A DNA stretch of 64,000 nt. Origin: Tanypteryx hageni (Eukaryota > Arthropoda > Insecta > Odonata > Petaluridae). A program made the translations under genes and the position numbers. Location of the stretch: contig CM054116.1 of NCBI GenBank assembly GCA_028673005.1, positions 73,235,315 to 73,299,314 of the forward strand, read 5' to 3'. The notes below the pieces were generated by a model, which was not told the DNA's origin, made no database searches, and saw only the letters and a program-made list of their open reading frames with translations. Below, in pieces: positions 12,637 to 24,955 of this stretch (position 1 is its first letter; every line of letters starts with the position of its first letter).

Positions 12637-13255
12637 TTTAGTTAAAATCCATTGAGTCAGTTCTCTGGAAATACGTGTAAAAATATTATTTGACTTTTTA
12701 TTGTGGTAGTCCTGCTCTTTAGCTCCGCTGTCAACATCTTGATTTCATTATGGTATGTTGTACAAATCTTACATACAAATCCGTTCAGCCAATCTCTTCA
12801 AAAGATTTAATTACTAAAAGAGTTTAATTTGTAATTGTGGTACCCCTGTTTGGCTGATTCGGTTAAAATATGCTAATGTGGTTTTGTATAGATGTGTATA
12901 TTATAAGTATTAAATTTGGTTAAAATTGATGTGAACAGTTCAATACAAATACGTGTAAAACATCTTATTTTATGTTGCAGGCCTACTTAATACAGAGTTT
13001 CGTTGAAATCGTTTGGGCCAGTTCCTTCCAAAGTCATAAGTGCTTAAAAGTTAAACTTTGCAATTGTGGCACCCCTGCTTAGTCGATCCGGTCCATATAT
13101 GTCATTTTGGTCATTGGTTTATGTGAAGATTCAATGTACCAAATTTAGTTGAAATCGGTTCATTCATGAAGATGATGTTAGTGGAGGACACATACACACA
13201 CGGACACCCAGGCGATCTCATATGACTACTTTCCATTTTTTGGAAAGTTGGCTAA

Positions 13256-15368
13256 AAATGAGTGATATACAGGCTATGAATATTTATAAAATCTTGCAAG
13301 TCAAATTAAAAAGCGAAACTCTTCCTTAATTAGAACAGCCCATTTGACGTAATGCGGTTTATACTTCAAATTTCTAGCATCATTAGCTTTAAAATACCTA
13401 CAGCTCCTTTACGGGCAGTGAAAACCCAGCGCGCGAAGTAAAATTTGGGATTGTAATGGTTAAATAAGACGTCCAAGTTAATTTGAGCAAAAGTACGAAA
13501 CAACTTCCTTGGCACTTCTATTTAGTGGTTGCAGTGTTATTTTGCTCCAGTAAACTCTGTAGTCGGTTAAGTGCTCGTTTAAAGTTCACCGGTGGTGTAT
13601 TGGATCCGACGAACAGTAGCAGACGCCGCGTATGGCAATTTTGAATCATGACGTAAGAATAATTTTATGAGCAAGCTAATTTGGTGATCCTTGAACGATC
13701 GATAGCCAGGCTGTTGCTTTTTACCGAGTGAAAAGTGAACTAATAGTTGGACGATTAGGCTAGTAAATTAGTTTGAATGGAATCTAAATATTTGTAATAA
13801 ACGCCTAGGTCTGTAAATCAGTATTCCGAAAAAGTTTTCAAATAAAATTTGTAGAACTAGTATCTGTAAATAACAGAACACGACTAATTAACGTTCACGG
13901 CAAAAATAAGATTTTCAACTTAGGATACATGCAAATAAAACTTATCGATTTATTTAATTTTATATAATTAAGTCATTTTAATATTTCACGTCATTTTTGA
14001 CGGAAAATTTCGCTTGTATATGTATATTAACACAAAAAAATTGCATGATAACGCGCGTGCAATTCTTCACATAAGAGGGACTCGCGGAGTCTTGCTTATT
14101 AATTTAGACTTCATCGTATTTTCTTACCCTTTTCGTGTCGTTCTATAGTACCGTTTTTCTTTTTTCTTCCTCTCGCCAAAGCTTTGAGCCTTTGGAGTCA
14201 ACCCTTTCGATTCCGACCCCCAGGAGGCCTTTTGTGCGCAGTTCACCCTATTGACGCAAGGTTCTTCTTCCCTCGAGAGGCGCTACGAAAGATTTTTCAA
14301 ATTATTTAGAATCCCATCGATCTTTCTCGAAAAGCGGTGCGTGACTGCGGTGTCTTAGAGGCAAAAGGCGTGTCGAATCTTAGAGCGAGCGTTGTTTGAT
14401 TCTCCTTCTTTTTTGGGAAGGAGAGGGTATCTCTTTAACTCGGGCTAAGGGTTTGGGTCGATGTCTCGATCGCGTCCCAACCTTTTCAAAAAGGGTTGGC
14501 TGCGAAGAACTTCAACGCTCTAGGAGGATCGCTTACTTCAGTTGCTGCTTAGCTGACAGGTATTGGTTTTTGGCCATCTTCGGTCTTCAGTCAAGTTTCT
14601 CAGGTAGGGCCGAATCGGCGAAAATTGAAGAAGTTGTTTAGTGACGTCGGCCTGGTCAAATTTATCCCGGATATTTTATTTCTTCAACTTGACCCTGGAA
14701 CTGAGGCATTTCCTCACGTTATATTTTGGCTTGTGTTTTTATGTCGCGAACGTGCTGACTTTTATGCCGTAGCTGTTCAGAGCAAATAATATAATCTCTA
14801 AATAATGAAGATATTATTATCAATATACTCGTCAAATGCTCTTCGTAAAAAAATATTAGCCTTTTCTTTGACAATTTCCAGTGTACTACATTAAGATATC
14901 GAAAGAATTGTGCTTTTCCAGACTATATTTCATATGAGGAAAGTATAATGAGGTACTAATGCGACTTGACATTTTATGCTCACTCGTCAAGCCTGAAATC
15001 TTTTATAAATTGTTAGAGATGATTCCTGGCCAAGTGTTGGAAAAGCGCTTAGTTGGCGAATATTTTGTGCCTGTGTGATATATTTTGGAATATTCATGAA
15101 ATGTAATTACTTATTTTTTATCGATTACTCGGTGTTTAAAATAAATCATCTGAAAGGTATAAAAATGGACTTTATTTTGCCGGAGATAAGGCTTAGGAAA
15201 AACAGATGTCATTGATCCTATCAAATAAATAAAGATGGAGACTACGGCGAAAATGATGTTAAATAGAAATTAACTCAACCGTAACATTCAAAATTAGAGA
15301 GACACAATGAAAAAGGAGGGAGGAAAGTAAGGAAAGGGCAAAAGACAATAAAAATTATAAACTTACAG
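13256..15368. other. Unassigned DNA
   Basis: No gene recognised. An 81-codon open frame at 14396-14641 lies in a slightly GC-richer stretch (14150-14650) but has no recognisable domain. A ctcag/gtaggg junction near 14602 resembles weak juxtaposed splice sites but has only a modest pyrimidine tract. Confidence 0.4.
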
Positions 15369-15515
15369 GTTTAGGGGTTGTTAATCCACGCCAGGGACCT
15401 GATGTCACTCACACATTCACTCACTCAATCGCACAAGCACTAATCCTAAAGGTGGAAAGGAAACGGGACCGGGTTTACGAAAAATTACTCTGCGCCAGGG
15501 ACCCCAAAAATCACA
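15369..15515 (+). repeat. Two extra MULE-TIR-like motifs
   Basis: Copies of the MULE inverted-end motif occur at about 15370-15402 (ccacgccagggacc) and about 15464-15509 (ctgcgccagggacccc). Both are in the same orientation as the MULE left end at 15963. They suggest a second, more decayed member of the family, or tandem TIRs. Confidence 0.55.
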
Positions 15516-15621
15516 CCGTTTTTAGAAGGTTTGTGAGTCAGTACGACCGCGACAGGGACCTATTAAGCAACCACAGACACACGCACACGTACACGCAAAG
15601 AGGTAAAGGGGAAAAAGGGGG

Positions 15622-15960
15622 AATTTGGTTAAAATTGATGAGGAGAGTTCAACATAAATTCATGTAAAAAGATCTTTTTTATTTCGACTATTGTGGTAGT
15701 CCTGCTTTCTATATCTATACTAAAAATCTTGATTTTATTTTTTTATGTTGTACACCTCCATCATACAATATTTCGTTGTCATCGGGTTTACCAATTCTTT
15801 CCAAATTCATAATTACCGAAAAGTTAAACTTTGCAATTGTGGCTTCCCTGATGAGTCGATCCGGTCCAAATATGCCTTTTTAATGATTAATTTATGTGAA
15901 TACGGACGGATATCACGAAGATAATAGTGCTTTTCAGCAATGACGAAAAGCACTTAAAAG
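15622..15960 (+). repeat. Fragment of the 10.1-13.3 kb tandem repeat
   Basis: It contains both landmarks (attgtggtagtcctgct near 15692 and caattgtggcttccctg near 15834) at the same ~145-bp spacing as in the main array. It ends in a 9-bp-stem hairpin, gtgcttttc...gaaaagcac (15927-15953). This shows the repeat is dispersed as well as tandem. Confidence 0.7.
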
Positions 15961-15962
15961 AG

Positions 15963-16816
15963 GTACACAAATACACGCCGGTTTGGGGGAAATTACTCCA
16001 CGCCAGGGACCGAATCATTGATTCCGAAATGTGTATTTAGGCGTTCTTTTAAAAAAGAAGTACACTTTGTGGTTTATTTGCTTGCGTGATTCGTGCGCGT
16101 GTAAACAAGGGTCCCTAGCGCGGAGTAGTTCCTCTAAACCCGGAGTGTGTGAGATTCGGTGCAAAACATACTCAGTCTCAGGGTTTTCGGAAGGACATAT
16201 TAACTCAGTCCCGGGGTTTTCGGAAGGACATACTAAATCAGCGCCGCCACGAAACAAAAATTTCCTTCCCATTTTTCACAGAATTAGGACTGTTTGTACT
16301 AAAAGTAGCTTTCTCAAAATCCGCGTACACTAGGTAAAAAAATTTAACTGGAGTTTAAAGCATTCGGAGGCTAAATATTGAAAAGCATCTACATACATTT
16401 CAGTACTTTTATTAGTAAGCAAGAAAAATACCAAAGGTACATAAGTGCCGTCCATTATGCCGTGGACAGTAAAAAGCCGACTGTAATATTTTGGACAACT
16501 TGTAAATGTGCCATCAACGAAAATCGTATCCTTGGTAACTAAAAGTTGCAAGTTTGCATTGATCGAAAAACCAACAATGTTGTTGACGCTGTCATTAATA
16601 AACATAAATTTCTCGTCAATTGCTTTTTATGTCCGTTGAATCTAGTGCCTGTGCGGGGGACTGAGTTAGTATGGGCCTCTTACAACCATGGGACTGAGCT
16701 ATTATGCGACCTTTTCGAATAACAACATCCCGGGACTGAGTTGATATGCAGCCGTGAGATTGTGTGTTCGGCCTCTGGCGTGGAGTAATTTCCCCTAAAC
16801 CGGCGTGTATTTGTAC
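15963..16816 (-). mobile_element. MULE (Mutator-like) remnant with ~50-bp TIRs
   Basis: The left end (15963-16012: gtacacaaatacacgccgg, then ccacgccagggacc) is the near-exact inverse of the right end (16765-16816: tctggcgtggagt, then ccggcgtgtatttgtac). Long inverted ends and an internal MULE transposase fragment on the minus strand identify the superfamily. A third, inverted TIR-like copy lies at about 16108-16150. The subterminal regions carry ~35-bp repeats built on ctcagtcccggggttttcgg (16172-16240), with inverted relatives (gggactgagtt) at 16655-16750. I could not define the expected 9-11-bp target duplication. The right end abuts Helentron-like copy 3. Confidence 0.72.
16330..16605 (-). 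pseudogene. MULE transposase fragment
   Basis: About 90 codons remain of a transposase normally several hundred residues long. The stretch DTIFVDGTFTSCPKY, then LFTVHGIMDGTYVPLVFFLL, matches the start of the MULE transposase core, in which the Asp of VDGTF is the first catalytic acidic residue. The remaining catalytic residues and any N-terminal FLYWCH/WRKY-like zinc domain are absent, so it cannot be active. The ATG at the upstream edge is not a natural start: in-frame similarity continues a few codons upstream before a stop. Assignment is by motif recognition only. Confidence 0.75.
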
Positions 16817-16821
16817 TTTTT

Positions 16822-17496
16822 ACTTTTATAGGGGAAGTATTGTTTTCATGAAAAAAATCGACTTCGATATTTCAACAGAAATACACGTTTTGAGGTCCCC
16901 TGAACACGTTTTGACGATTTTCTCGATGTCTGTATATGATAGCTTTTCTGTGGGTGCTCTAACTCAAAAACTATTAATCGGGTCAACGCGAAATTTTATA
17001 TTTAACATTGTTATAAAAGTCAGAAGAACTGATTAGTTTTTGGTAAAAATCGGTCGACCGGAAGTGGGTGTTTACCCTTTTCACTTCTCGGTTTTTTTGA
17101 AATATTTGTTTTAATATAATTTGATTAATGCAAAAAATATTGGAATAAATGTTATAGAAAATTTAATTTTCTACATCCTTTGTTTGAAACATTTCCCCAT
17201 ATAATGCATTGTTTAAGAGATATTTTAAAAATTAATTTTTTGCGGTCACATACCGGCGACTATTGTTAACAATTGATGCTTAGCTACGTCTTAGTAACGC
17301 TCCGTTTTCTTTTCTCAATTGTTGGAGATTCCTGGCTATATTCAATATCAGAAGGCTACGGTATGAGCATTTCTGTTCTTTGTAAAGCCCTTAAATTTTT
17401 CTCGCAGTTCCTTGAAATATTCATTATCTTTTAACCTATTTGGAATTTTTAGAAATATTACAGGTATGGAGAAAGTCATGTGGCGGCCCCATCAGA
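16822..17496 (+). mobile_element. Helentron-like (HINE) dispersed repeat, copy 3
   Basis: Copy 3 lost about 12 bp at its 5' subterminal repeat (the text passes from tacttttata straight to ggggaagtattg). It keeps the 3' inverted partner tatggagaaagt and a hairpin with one mismatch (atgtgg-cgg-ccccat), followed by caga and T5. It starts within 6 bp of the MULE right end, so one element may have inserted at the edge of the other. Confidence 0.68.
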
Positions 17497-19282
17497 TTTT
17501 TATTATAATTAGCCATAGAGCTCCAAAATTTAATTTAAAAAAATTAAAATCAAATTAATAACACTATAAAATTTTGAGAGCTAAGGAAATATATCTCAAG
17601 TAATTGAATTTGAAACGATTGTTCTGAAATACTCCAGTTATGATACACAATATAACATATCTATATAAATGTTTCACAGTATTCACATGAGTATCTTTGG
17701 ACAAATCCATTTACATCTTGAGAGATTCAACCATCGACTGGCAACAAAATACAAGCTGAAGTGCTAAATTCATGTCTTGATTACAAAATATTTGGTAAAA
17801 TAATGTTAGAACATTAATTATTTTTCATTTTATAAAAAGACGTCTTGGTTTATTAAAGATTAAATTAAAAATAATTATTAAGCAATTGATGATAAATCAT
17901 AACCTGGTGCTATTTGGAATGTAATACTAAGTGCTAATGATCCTGTTCAATCTTAGATGAATATGAAATTCGTCTCCAAATCCTATATGTAATGCTTCTA
18001 GCGGGTCATTATACGTACTCCACTAATTATCGGACAATAGCTTAGGCTAAAATGATGAAGAAAAGTCTAGCATTGACCGGCAGATGATCCTGAGTCTTCC
18101 TTTTGCCAAGAGTAATATTAACTTTTTTACCGGCAGCTTCGAGTACAACCTATATAGCTCTAGTAACTTTTCAATGGCGGTGTCGGCGTGTATAGGCATC
18201 GTGTGTTGTTCTTTTTTCATTGCCATCCTCTCAGTTCACCATATAGTATGAAGGCTTGAAGATAAATCAGTATAAATGTTCTTGTTTATACACGCGATGT
18301 CTTGCTGTCTACTAGAACTGATGGGAACTTGACAGAGGGATTTCCCTTGCTTTTTTATGAGGATTTATTGGATGGTTGGTCTTCTCGAGGTCACAAGTGA
18401 ATTGGAGAAGCTAAATTAAATGGACCACATGATCACAATATATCCGTAAAGCAGGAGTGGATGTCGCAGTGGATTAATGGTAGAGCATTCTCTTGGCCAA
18501 CGAAAGGTCGAGGCCATGAGCCATCTTTTCCTCCAGCTATTTATTCTTCTGTGTAAATACGTATCTATCTTGAGATGACGGCATTTAATCTCGTCTATTC
18601 AGAGGAATTATCGATTTTCGATTGCTTTTCCTCGACAATAATATCGCGTAAAACATGCTTGAACCCCTGTCAAAGTTAAAATCCTATTTTAAATGGATCC
18701 CGTAGCCCAGAAGATTTTTTTATGCTTTGTCTGATCGTGATACGCAGGAGTGCTATGCTTCATGGCGTCACATCGAATTTGTTCGCGCGAGACGTTCACA
18801 TCATGGCAGGTTGCACATTCAGTATCGCCGTGCTTTAGTAGGCAAATTTATGCATGCGAAGCTGTCAGTTTTAGTCTAGTAAATAGTTGACGGTTCAAAT
18901 TGTTAAGCCATTACGTCAATTTGCTTTCTTACCCTACAAGGTATCTCAGGTTTACTTTTTGAAGTAATATCGTTCCTTCTCGGTAGCAGTATTTGTTTTT
19001 TAATGGAAAACTACCATCACGGTGACAGTTGTTTTCAATGTTGGAACGATTGCTCGTCAAAAATGCCGAGAAAATATTAGCTTATGTATTATAATTATTA
19101 ACGTTAACCGTACTAAATTACCTGCAGTTACTTGTACGTTCTGCTAGTTGCACTTGCTCGGGTAAATTTCAAAGCAGATTTTGATAAAATCGTTAACTTT
19201 TAGTTTTATAAAAGTCAAAAACTTTAATGTTGCCCTCCAAATAAAATAAACAAAATTTGATAAAAAATGCATTCCTCTAAGG
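17497..19282. other. Unassigned AT-rich DNA with a weak tRNA-like stretch
   Basis: No coding sequence recognised. At about 18472-18530 the text gtcgcagtggattaatgg, then gtagagcattc and ggtcgaggcc, resembles the head of a decayed tRNA-derived SINE. The B-box equivalent is poor and I give it little weight. Confidence 0.35.
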
Positions 19283-19560
19283 CAGTGCTGGTTTCAAAAC
19301 TTTTAGTAGGCGCGGCATCCTTTCAAAGATAGACGATTTCGTGTAACCCTAGCCTTGAAACAATGTTTTTATATTTTTATATATTGTTATTACAACATTT
19401 TAATGCATCCATTTGTTTATACTACACCATAATCAATACATCAGAGAAAAAGTTAGTGCCCTAATTATCTGCCAACACATCCAATTCGTTGATTTATTTT
19501 CTAAACAAAAATCAGCTGCGGTGCCCCAGTGTGCCGCGGCATCAAGTTTGGGAACCACTG
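19283..19560. mobile_element. Non-autonomous hAT element (MITE), 278 bp
   Basis: The left end cagtgctggtttcaaaactt and right end aagtttgggaaccactg are imperfect inverted repeats of hAT type. Flanking 8-mers ctctaagg (19275-19282) and ctccgagg (19561-19568) match at 6 of 8 positions, as expected for an old target duplication. No coding capacity. Confidence 0.75.
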
Positions 19561-19568
19561 CTCCGAGG

Positions 19569-20380
19569 CATTGTATCCTGCTATATTATGCCCAGATATT
19601 GAAAAACTGCTGGAAGTAGTTGATTATCAAATATACTTCCTTTTAAAGATCTAATAATTGAAGTTTTTTCGAATTCAAAATAATTTTTGCTCGGAACGTA
19701 CTTGAGTATTCTTAACATTAAAAGCAAATTTAATTTTTTCTGCACGTCTGTCCAAAAGAGTCAAATCTGTATCATGGTTCTAACTAATTTAAAAAGACGG
19801 GACTTAATAAAGAGCTCCCTTCATTTATTATGGCGTATATGAACGCGCGTTAACTCAAGCTTATGTTATTTGGATTGGCACAAGGACAGTGTCTTCGGTT
19901 AGTTCGTGAGACATCTCAGTATCTAATATTATCCTCATTGGGACCTTACCCATAGATAGTTTGGGAAAGTGTGAACAATAGCTGGTAGCTTACGAATCAC
20001 CAAGTCTTTTTATTTATGAATTGTACGAACATTTTTATTTGGAATGCCTCGAATATGGACTCGATACCTGAATTAAAATACCCGCCGGCTGACGGAAGGC
20101 GGGGTTTATTCCAAGCGAAATAATACTCAAGAGATAAATACGAGATGAAGGGGAAAGTTTAACAAAATTTCCTCGATTATGAGGCCACACAAAACTACGC
20201 CATATTACAAGCCGCGGAACGGTCGCCGTCGAAATATCTCTCCTCGAGGAGAAACTTCGAATAAACATCAAAGACCCAGAGGGCCGGAGTGATTTTGTTT
20301 TAGAAATTTCGGCTTATTAACCAGTGGCTTTTTTGGAGGCGGGAGAGCGGCAAAATGGAGTCTCTCTCTTCCGTCACTTT
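19569..20380. other. Unassigned DNA
   Basis: No gene or element recognised; short open frames only. Confidence 0.4.
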
Positions 20381-21425
20381 TCTCTCCCTCCCGCTTTCCA
20401 TGTCTCTCTCCATCTCTTTCTCCATCTTCCTCTCCATCTCCCTCGTCGTTACTCTCTAAACTTTCATTTCTCTCCTTACCTCTCTCTTCCCCTCCCTCCC
20501 TCTCTCCATCCCTCTCCCTCTCTCTCTATCCCTCTTTCTCTATCCCTCTCTCCATCCCTCTCCCTCTCTCTCTATCCCTCTTTCTCTATCCCTCTCTCTC
20601 TATCCCTCTTTCTCTACCCCCCTCTCTATCCCTCTCTCTATCCCTCTCTCTATCCCTCTCTCTATCCCTCTCTCTATCCCTCTCTCTATTCCTATCTCTC
20701 TGTATTACACCCTCTCTCTATCTCTCCCTTTCTCTCTATTCCTCTCTCTCTCTATTGCACCCTCTCTCTTTATCTCTCCCTTTCTCTCTATTCCTCTCTC
20801 TCTATTACACCCTCTCTCTCTCTCTATATCTCTCCCTTTCTCTCTATCCCTCTTCCTTCCTCCATCTATCCCTCTCTCTCCATCTCTCTATCCCTCTCTC
20901 GCTATCTCTCTCTCTCTATCCCTCTCTCTCTATCCCTCTCTCTCTCTATCCCTCTCTCTCTATCCCTCTCTCTCTATCCCTCTCTCTCTATCCCTCTCTC
21001 TCTCTCTATCCCTCTCTCTCTCTATCCCTCTCTCTCTATCCCTCTCTCTATCCCTCTCTCTCTATCCCTCTCTCTCTATCCCTCTCTCTCTCTATCCCTC
21101 TCTCTCTCTATCCCTCTCTCTCTCTATCCCTCTCTCTCTCTATCCCTCTCTCTCTATCCCTCTCTCTATCTCTCTCCCTCTCCATCTTTCTCTGTATCCC
21201 TCTCCCTCTCTCTCTTTCTCCTTCCTCTCTTTCCCCTTCCTCTCTTTCCCCCTTCCTCTCTCTCTCTCTCTCTCCCTTCCTCTCTCTCCCTTCCTCTCTT
21301 TCCCTTCCTCTCTCTCTCTCCCCCTTTCTCTCTCTCCCTTACTCTCCCCCTTCCTCTCTCTCTCCCCCTTCCTCTCACTCCCTCCATCCCTCTATTCCTC
21401 CCTACCTCCCTCTCGCCCCCTCCAT
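20381..21425. repeat. CT array with TATCCCTCTCTC register
   Basis: About 1 kb of pyrimidine repeat. From roughly 20520 to 21170 the unit is tatccctctctctc (12, 14 or 16 bp, varying by CT steps). The flanking parts are CTTCCTC-like. Long open frames on either strand are periodicity artefacts. Confidence 0.92.
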
Positions 21426-23608
21426 GTATTGTTTCTGCTCGAATTCCTATACCTCGTTAGCGGTAATTGCACTCCGGTTTTTCTTCTTCTTTGAACCTCA
21501 CTCAGTTAAAACCCCGCTCTCCACCTCTTTTTTTTAACGATCTTTCTATTGTGTACGACGAAAACACCGAAAAGTGAGAGAGTGTATGTGTGTGCTTGCG
21601 AGTATTGATACGGCAGCGTTATTAAATACCCATTTAATTAGGCGATGGAAAGTGAACTGTTTTAGTCATACGGAGGGAAGGAGGAGGAACGCTGGAAGAT
21701 GGAGAGAGACGAGAGGATTCATTTTGTGCGCTCTTTCTATTTGTTCTGTTCAGCGTGTTGGTTTTTCGCGCGGGACAACGATTTTGCAAAAAAGGAGCAC
21801 TCCGTAATTCGAGCTTTGGCTCGCCGAGGCATCGAAACCGTTAGCTGAGTATAACGAAGTTTTTTTCGCGCGGATCAAAATTTCCATACTTGAGAGCTTC
21901 TACGAGTTTGCTTGGGAAGAATTTCACGCTCAGCCGGGTGCTGTAATAAACATGTCATTATTTTGTAGGGTGGTGTTTTTTCATAAATGCGACGCATCTC
22001 CTTCAAGGTTCTGGCCGTTTAGATGCCGTGCCGTGCGATTTTCGTCCCACATTTTATCACTTAATGTCTCCTTTAATGCTAGTTATAATGGAAATCTGAT
22101 TGGAGTAATGCCATTAATTTTATATTGGTTGGGAAGACGCATTGGTGATTTCTATGGCTAAATGTACGCATTTGGACCACGAATTAATTGCTAGCCGTGC
22201 TGATTTTTGAGAGTCAACTATAGAAGAAATACCGCCGAAGAGGGGTACTCTGAATCTTGCTTCTATCCATAAACTTGATGGCGTATAAACTAATAGTAAA
22301 TGTTTGAGCAAATAATTTTTTTGGAAAATTTTGCGTTTAATTATTTTGGAAGATAAATTAAGGGTGCAATATAGAAAATTCTCGATTTACCGGATACTTC
22401 GGGACCGAGTTTATTCCGGTTCATCAGCATGCCCACTTACACGAACCATGATACACAGAGATTAAAAAATAAGCTAATATTAAGAAAGTAAATAAAAACT
22501 CAAAGAAAATTGTAATTTAATCATATGTTATAAAGTAAGTTTACTGGTCAATTAATACGGTCCTGCGTATATATGACAAGTAAATACCATAGGTATACGA
22601 TGCAGTATAAAAACTTTCACATTAAAAGTTTCAAAAATTCCGGTCAATCGAAATAACTAGCAATAAGATATAATAAAATTTATAACTATGTTTTATAGAT
22701 ATTGTAATATATTTAAAGACATCATAGGGATATAAATATACGATGTTAATAATTACTCGGATATTATATTGTCTTTAGTGTGTTATAAAAAAAAATCGCC
22801 AAAGACTTGATCCAAAGATCGACGGCACGCGGCGGTTTCCATCGAAAAGGAAAAGTAATAATGAGGGGGAATCAGTTAGCACATAATAAAATGCATTCTG
22901 TTTCACCTCGCACGATCTGTGCCCCGCGTTGGGACGCTATTCATCCGGAGACTTTTTTTCATAGGCTACCTGGACACTATAAAATAGTTTTGGTGCCCCT
23001 TCTTTTTTGCCGTGCTAAAGCAACAGCTTAACCGTCTTGCTTAACGGTACGGGCGAATCACACGACACCTTCAAGATAAAAGAAACAAAGCGAAAATCCT
23101 ACTGTATCCTTGCTCGCATGCACGGTTTTTCCGCGCGATTTTCAACGAGGATTTTTGGCTGTATGAGAAAGCAAATGAATTTGCTAAGAAGAAGGCGCAG
23201 GGTGTGGAGGAGCGTGAAATTTCCCAGAAAAGAGACTGGAAAAGCAATCTTAGGGGACGGGGGCTGCATAAATAAAATTAAGTCACGAGCAGGCGCCCCT
23301 TAATTTAGACCACCCATATGCCATAACACGGAGCTGTCAAAATAAACTGCAGAAAATTGGAATCTGTATACAGTTGATTGAAAACTGTGGATAATTGCTT
23401 TATATAGGTATCTTCACAATGTAATTAACCGTCAAAACCTTCGCGATTTTGTTTACTGAGAAATTGATAGAAAAATGCTGTGGGCATCAGAACCACCCTC
23501 TCCCTTCCGGTAGTTCTAGAGTTAATCGGGAGTTTATTGTACAATTAGGTTAATAGAAGCTGCATACTGAAGTAGATAATTAAAATTTTGTCAGCTTAAT
23601 TGACGTAG
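21426..23608. other. Unassigned DNA
   Basis: No gene recognised. Composition shifts from mixed (21430-22300) to AT-rich (22310-22800) and back. Short open frames at 22807-23303 show no known domain. Confidence 0.4.
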
Positions 23609-24950
23609 TTGTCGTTCCAGTGCATTTGGTCCAACGACATTACGTCTAAAGACATTTTGTCCAAAGACATATCGCTCAATTGAAATTTCATCCAAAGACA
23701 ATTCATTCAAAGGTATTTTTGTCCAACGACATTTTCCTCCAGTTGTATTTTCGACAAAATATGATAAAGTTAGGCTGGAAATTTCATACAGATTAAATAT
23801 ACATAAGAATAACAACATAAATAAAATGAGAGGGAGGGAGGAGGACAATAATTACTTCCTCAAATATAGACCATGTGTCTATCGACTCGGAATCTAATAT
23901 ATATTATAAATATGCGTAAATAAAAATTTAAAGCAATGGGAGGGTATAAGGGAGGACAGAGAGATAGCTACAAGAAATTTCATCAAATCTAGGCAATATG
24001 GATGTTTATCGACTCGGAATTTAATATATATTATAAGAATGCAAAAATAAACAACCAAAAGACAGTGACAGTATATGGGGAGGGAGGGGGTATAATTTAT
24101 TATGTTGAACAGAAATTTAGGCATCAGAACGTGCTACATATATTGAGAAATATGAAGGCATGTGATGAAAATTCAAAGATTAAATGGAACATTTCGCAGG
24201 TCGTGCACACACTGTTGATCTTGGAACACAGCTAAACAGAGTATCATTTCTAAATGTTTTGATAAGGTTGGAGAGATTTTCTTTTACTGCCATAAATAGT
24301 GTTCACACATGGTATTTTAATTTGGTGATGAGGTTATAAATTGGAGTGAAAGCGCGAGTTGATGCGATTAAATGAAACAGTAAATCCTTCGTCCCCTCTC
24401 ATTTTAAAGTAATTATTCACGCATATATTTCAGCTATATGAGATTCCGAATCAATAAACACCCATATTGCTTATATTTGTGGAAGATAACTTGTAGCCCC
24501 CGTCCTCATAATCTCTCACTGCTTTTGATTTTTATTTACGTATATTTATAAACTATATTAAATTTCGAATCGATAGAATTTCATATTGCCTATATTTGAT
24601 TTAGATAACTTGCAGCCCTCCCTGTCCTCCTCCCTTCCCTCCCGTTATCTTTGTTGTTACTCTTGCATACATGTAATCTATATGACTTCTCAAGCCTTAG
24701 TTTACCACCGTCTAGGAGTAAGAACAATATTTTGTCGAAAACATAATTGTGCAAAATATCTTTGGACAACAACATCTTTGAACGAAAATATCTTTGGACG
24801 AATTGCTTTTGGAGGAGTTGCCTTTGGACGAAATGTTCATTGGACGAAATGTTAGTGGGCGAGATATCTGTGGGCGAAAAGTCTTTGGACCAAATGTCTT
24901 TGGACCAAATGTCTTTGAACCAAATGTCCTTGGACGAAATGTCTGTATGT
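23609..24950. mobile_element. Foldback-type element, ~1.35 kb, ~0.5-kb inverted arms
   Basis: Left arm about 23609-24115, right arm about 24390-24950, pairing as imperfect inverted repeats. Each arm has two layers. The outer block is 15-bp tandem repeats: about 8 units at 23629-23752 (gtccaaagacatttt) and about 12 units at 24761-24946 (tttggacgaaatgtc). The inner block is two ~125-bp direct repeats (landmark tcgactcggaatctaatata near 23881 and 24009; inverse at 24441 and 24561). The middle (24120-24385) is single-copy and has no transposase. Long subrepeated arms recall Drosophila FB/Galileo-type foldback elements, but the superfamily is not shown. Edges are approximate and no target duplication is clear. 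Confidence 0.75.
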
Positions 24951-24955
24951 TTGTG

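Larger units (their letters stand above)
10095..13255 (+). repeat. Decayed tandem repeat (~370-bp unit), split by a LINE
   Basis: A landmark, attgtggcacccctgctt and variants followed by a gtcgatccggt-like stretch, recurs at about 10216, 12835 and 13059. A second landmark, attgtggtagtcctgct, occurs at about 12699. The landmarks are about 140 bp apart within a unit, and the last unit lacks the second one. Each unit also contains ttggttaaaattgatg-like and ccttccaaa-like stretches. About 2.3 kb of LINE interrupts the first unit. The array ends with acacatacacacacggacac near 13200. A further fragment lies at 15622-15960. I do not know the family. Confidence 0.65.
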
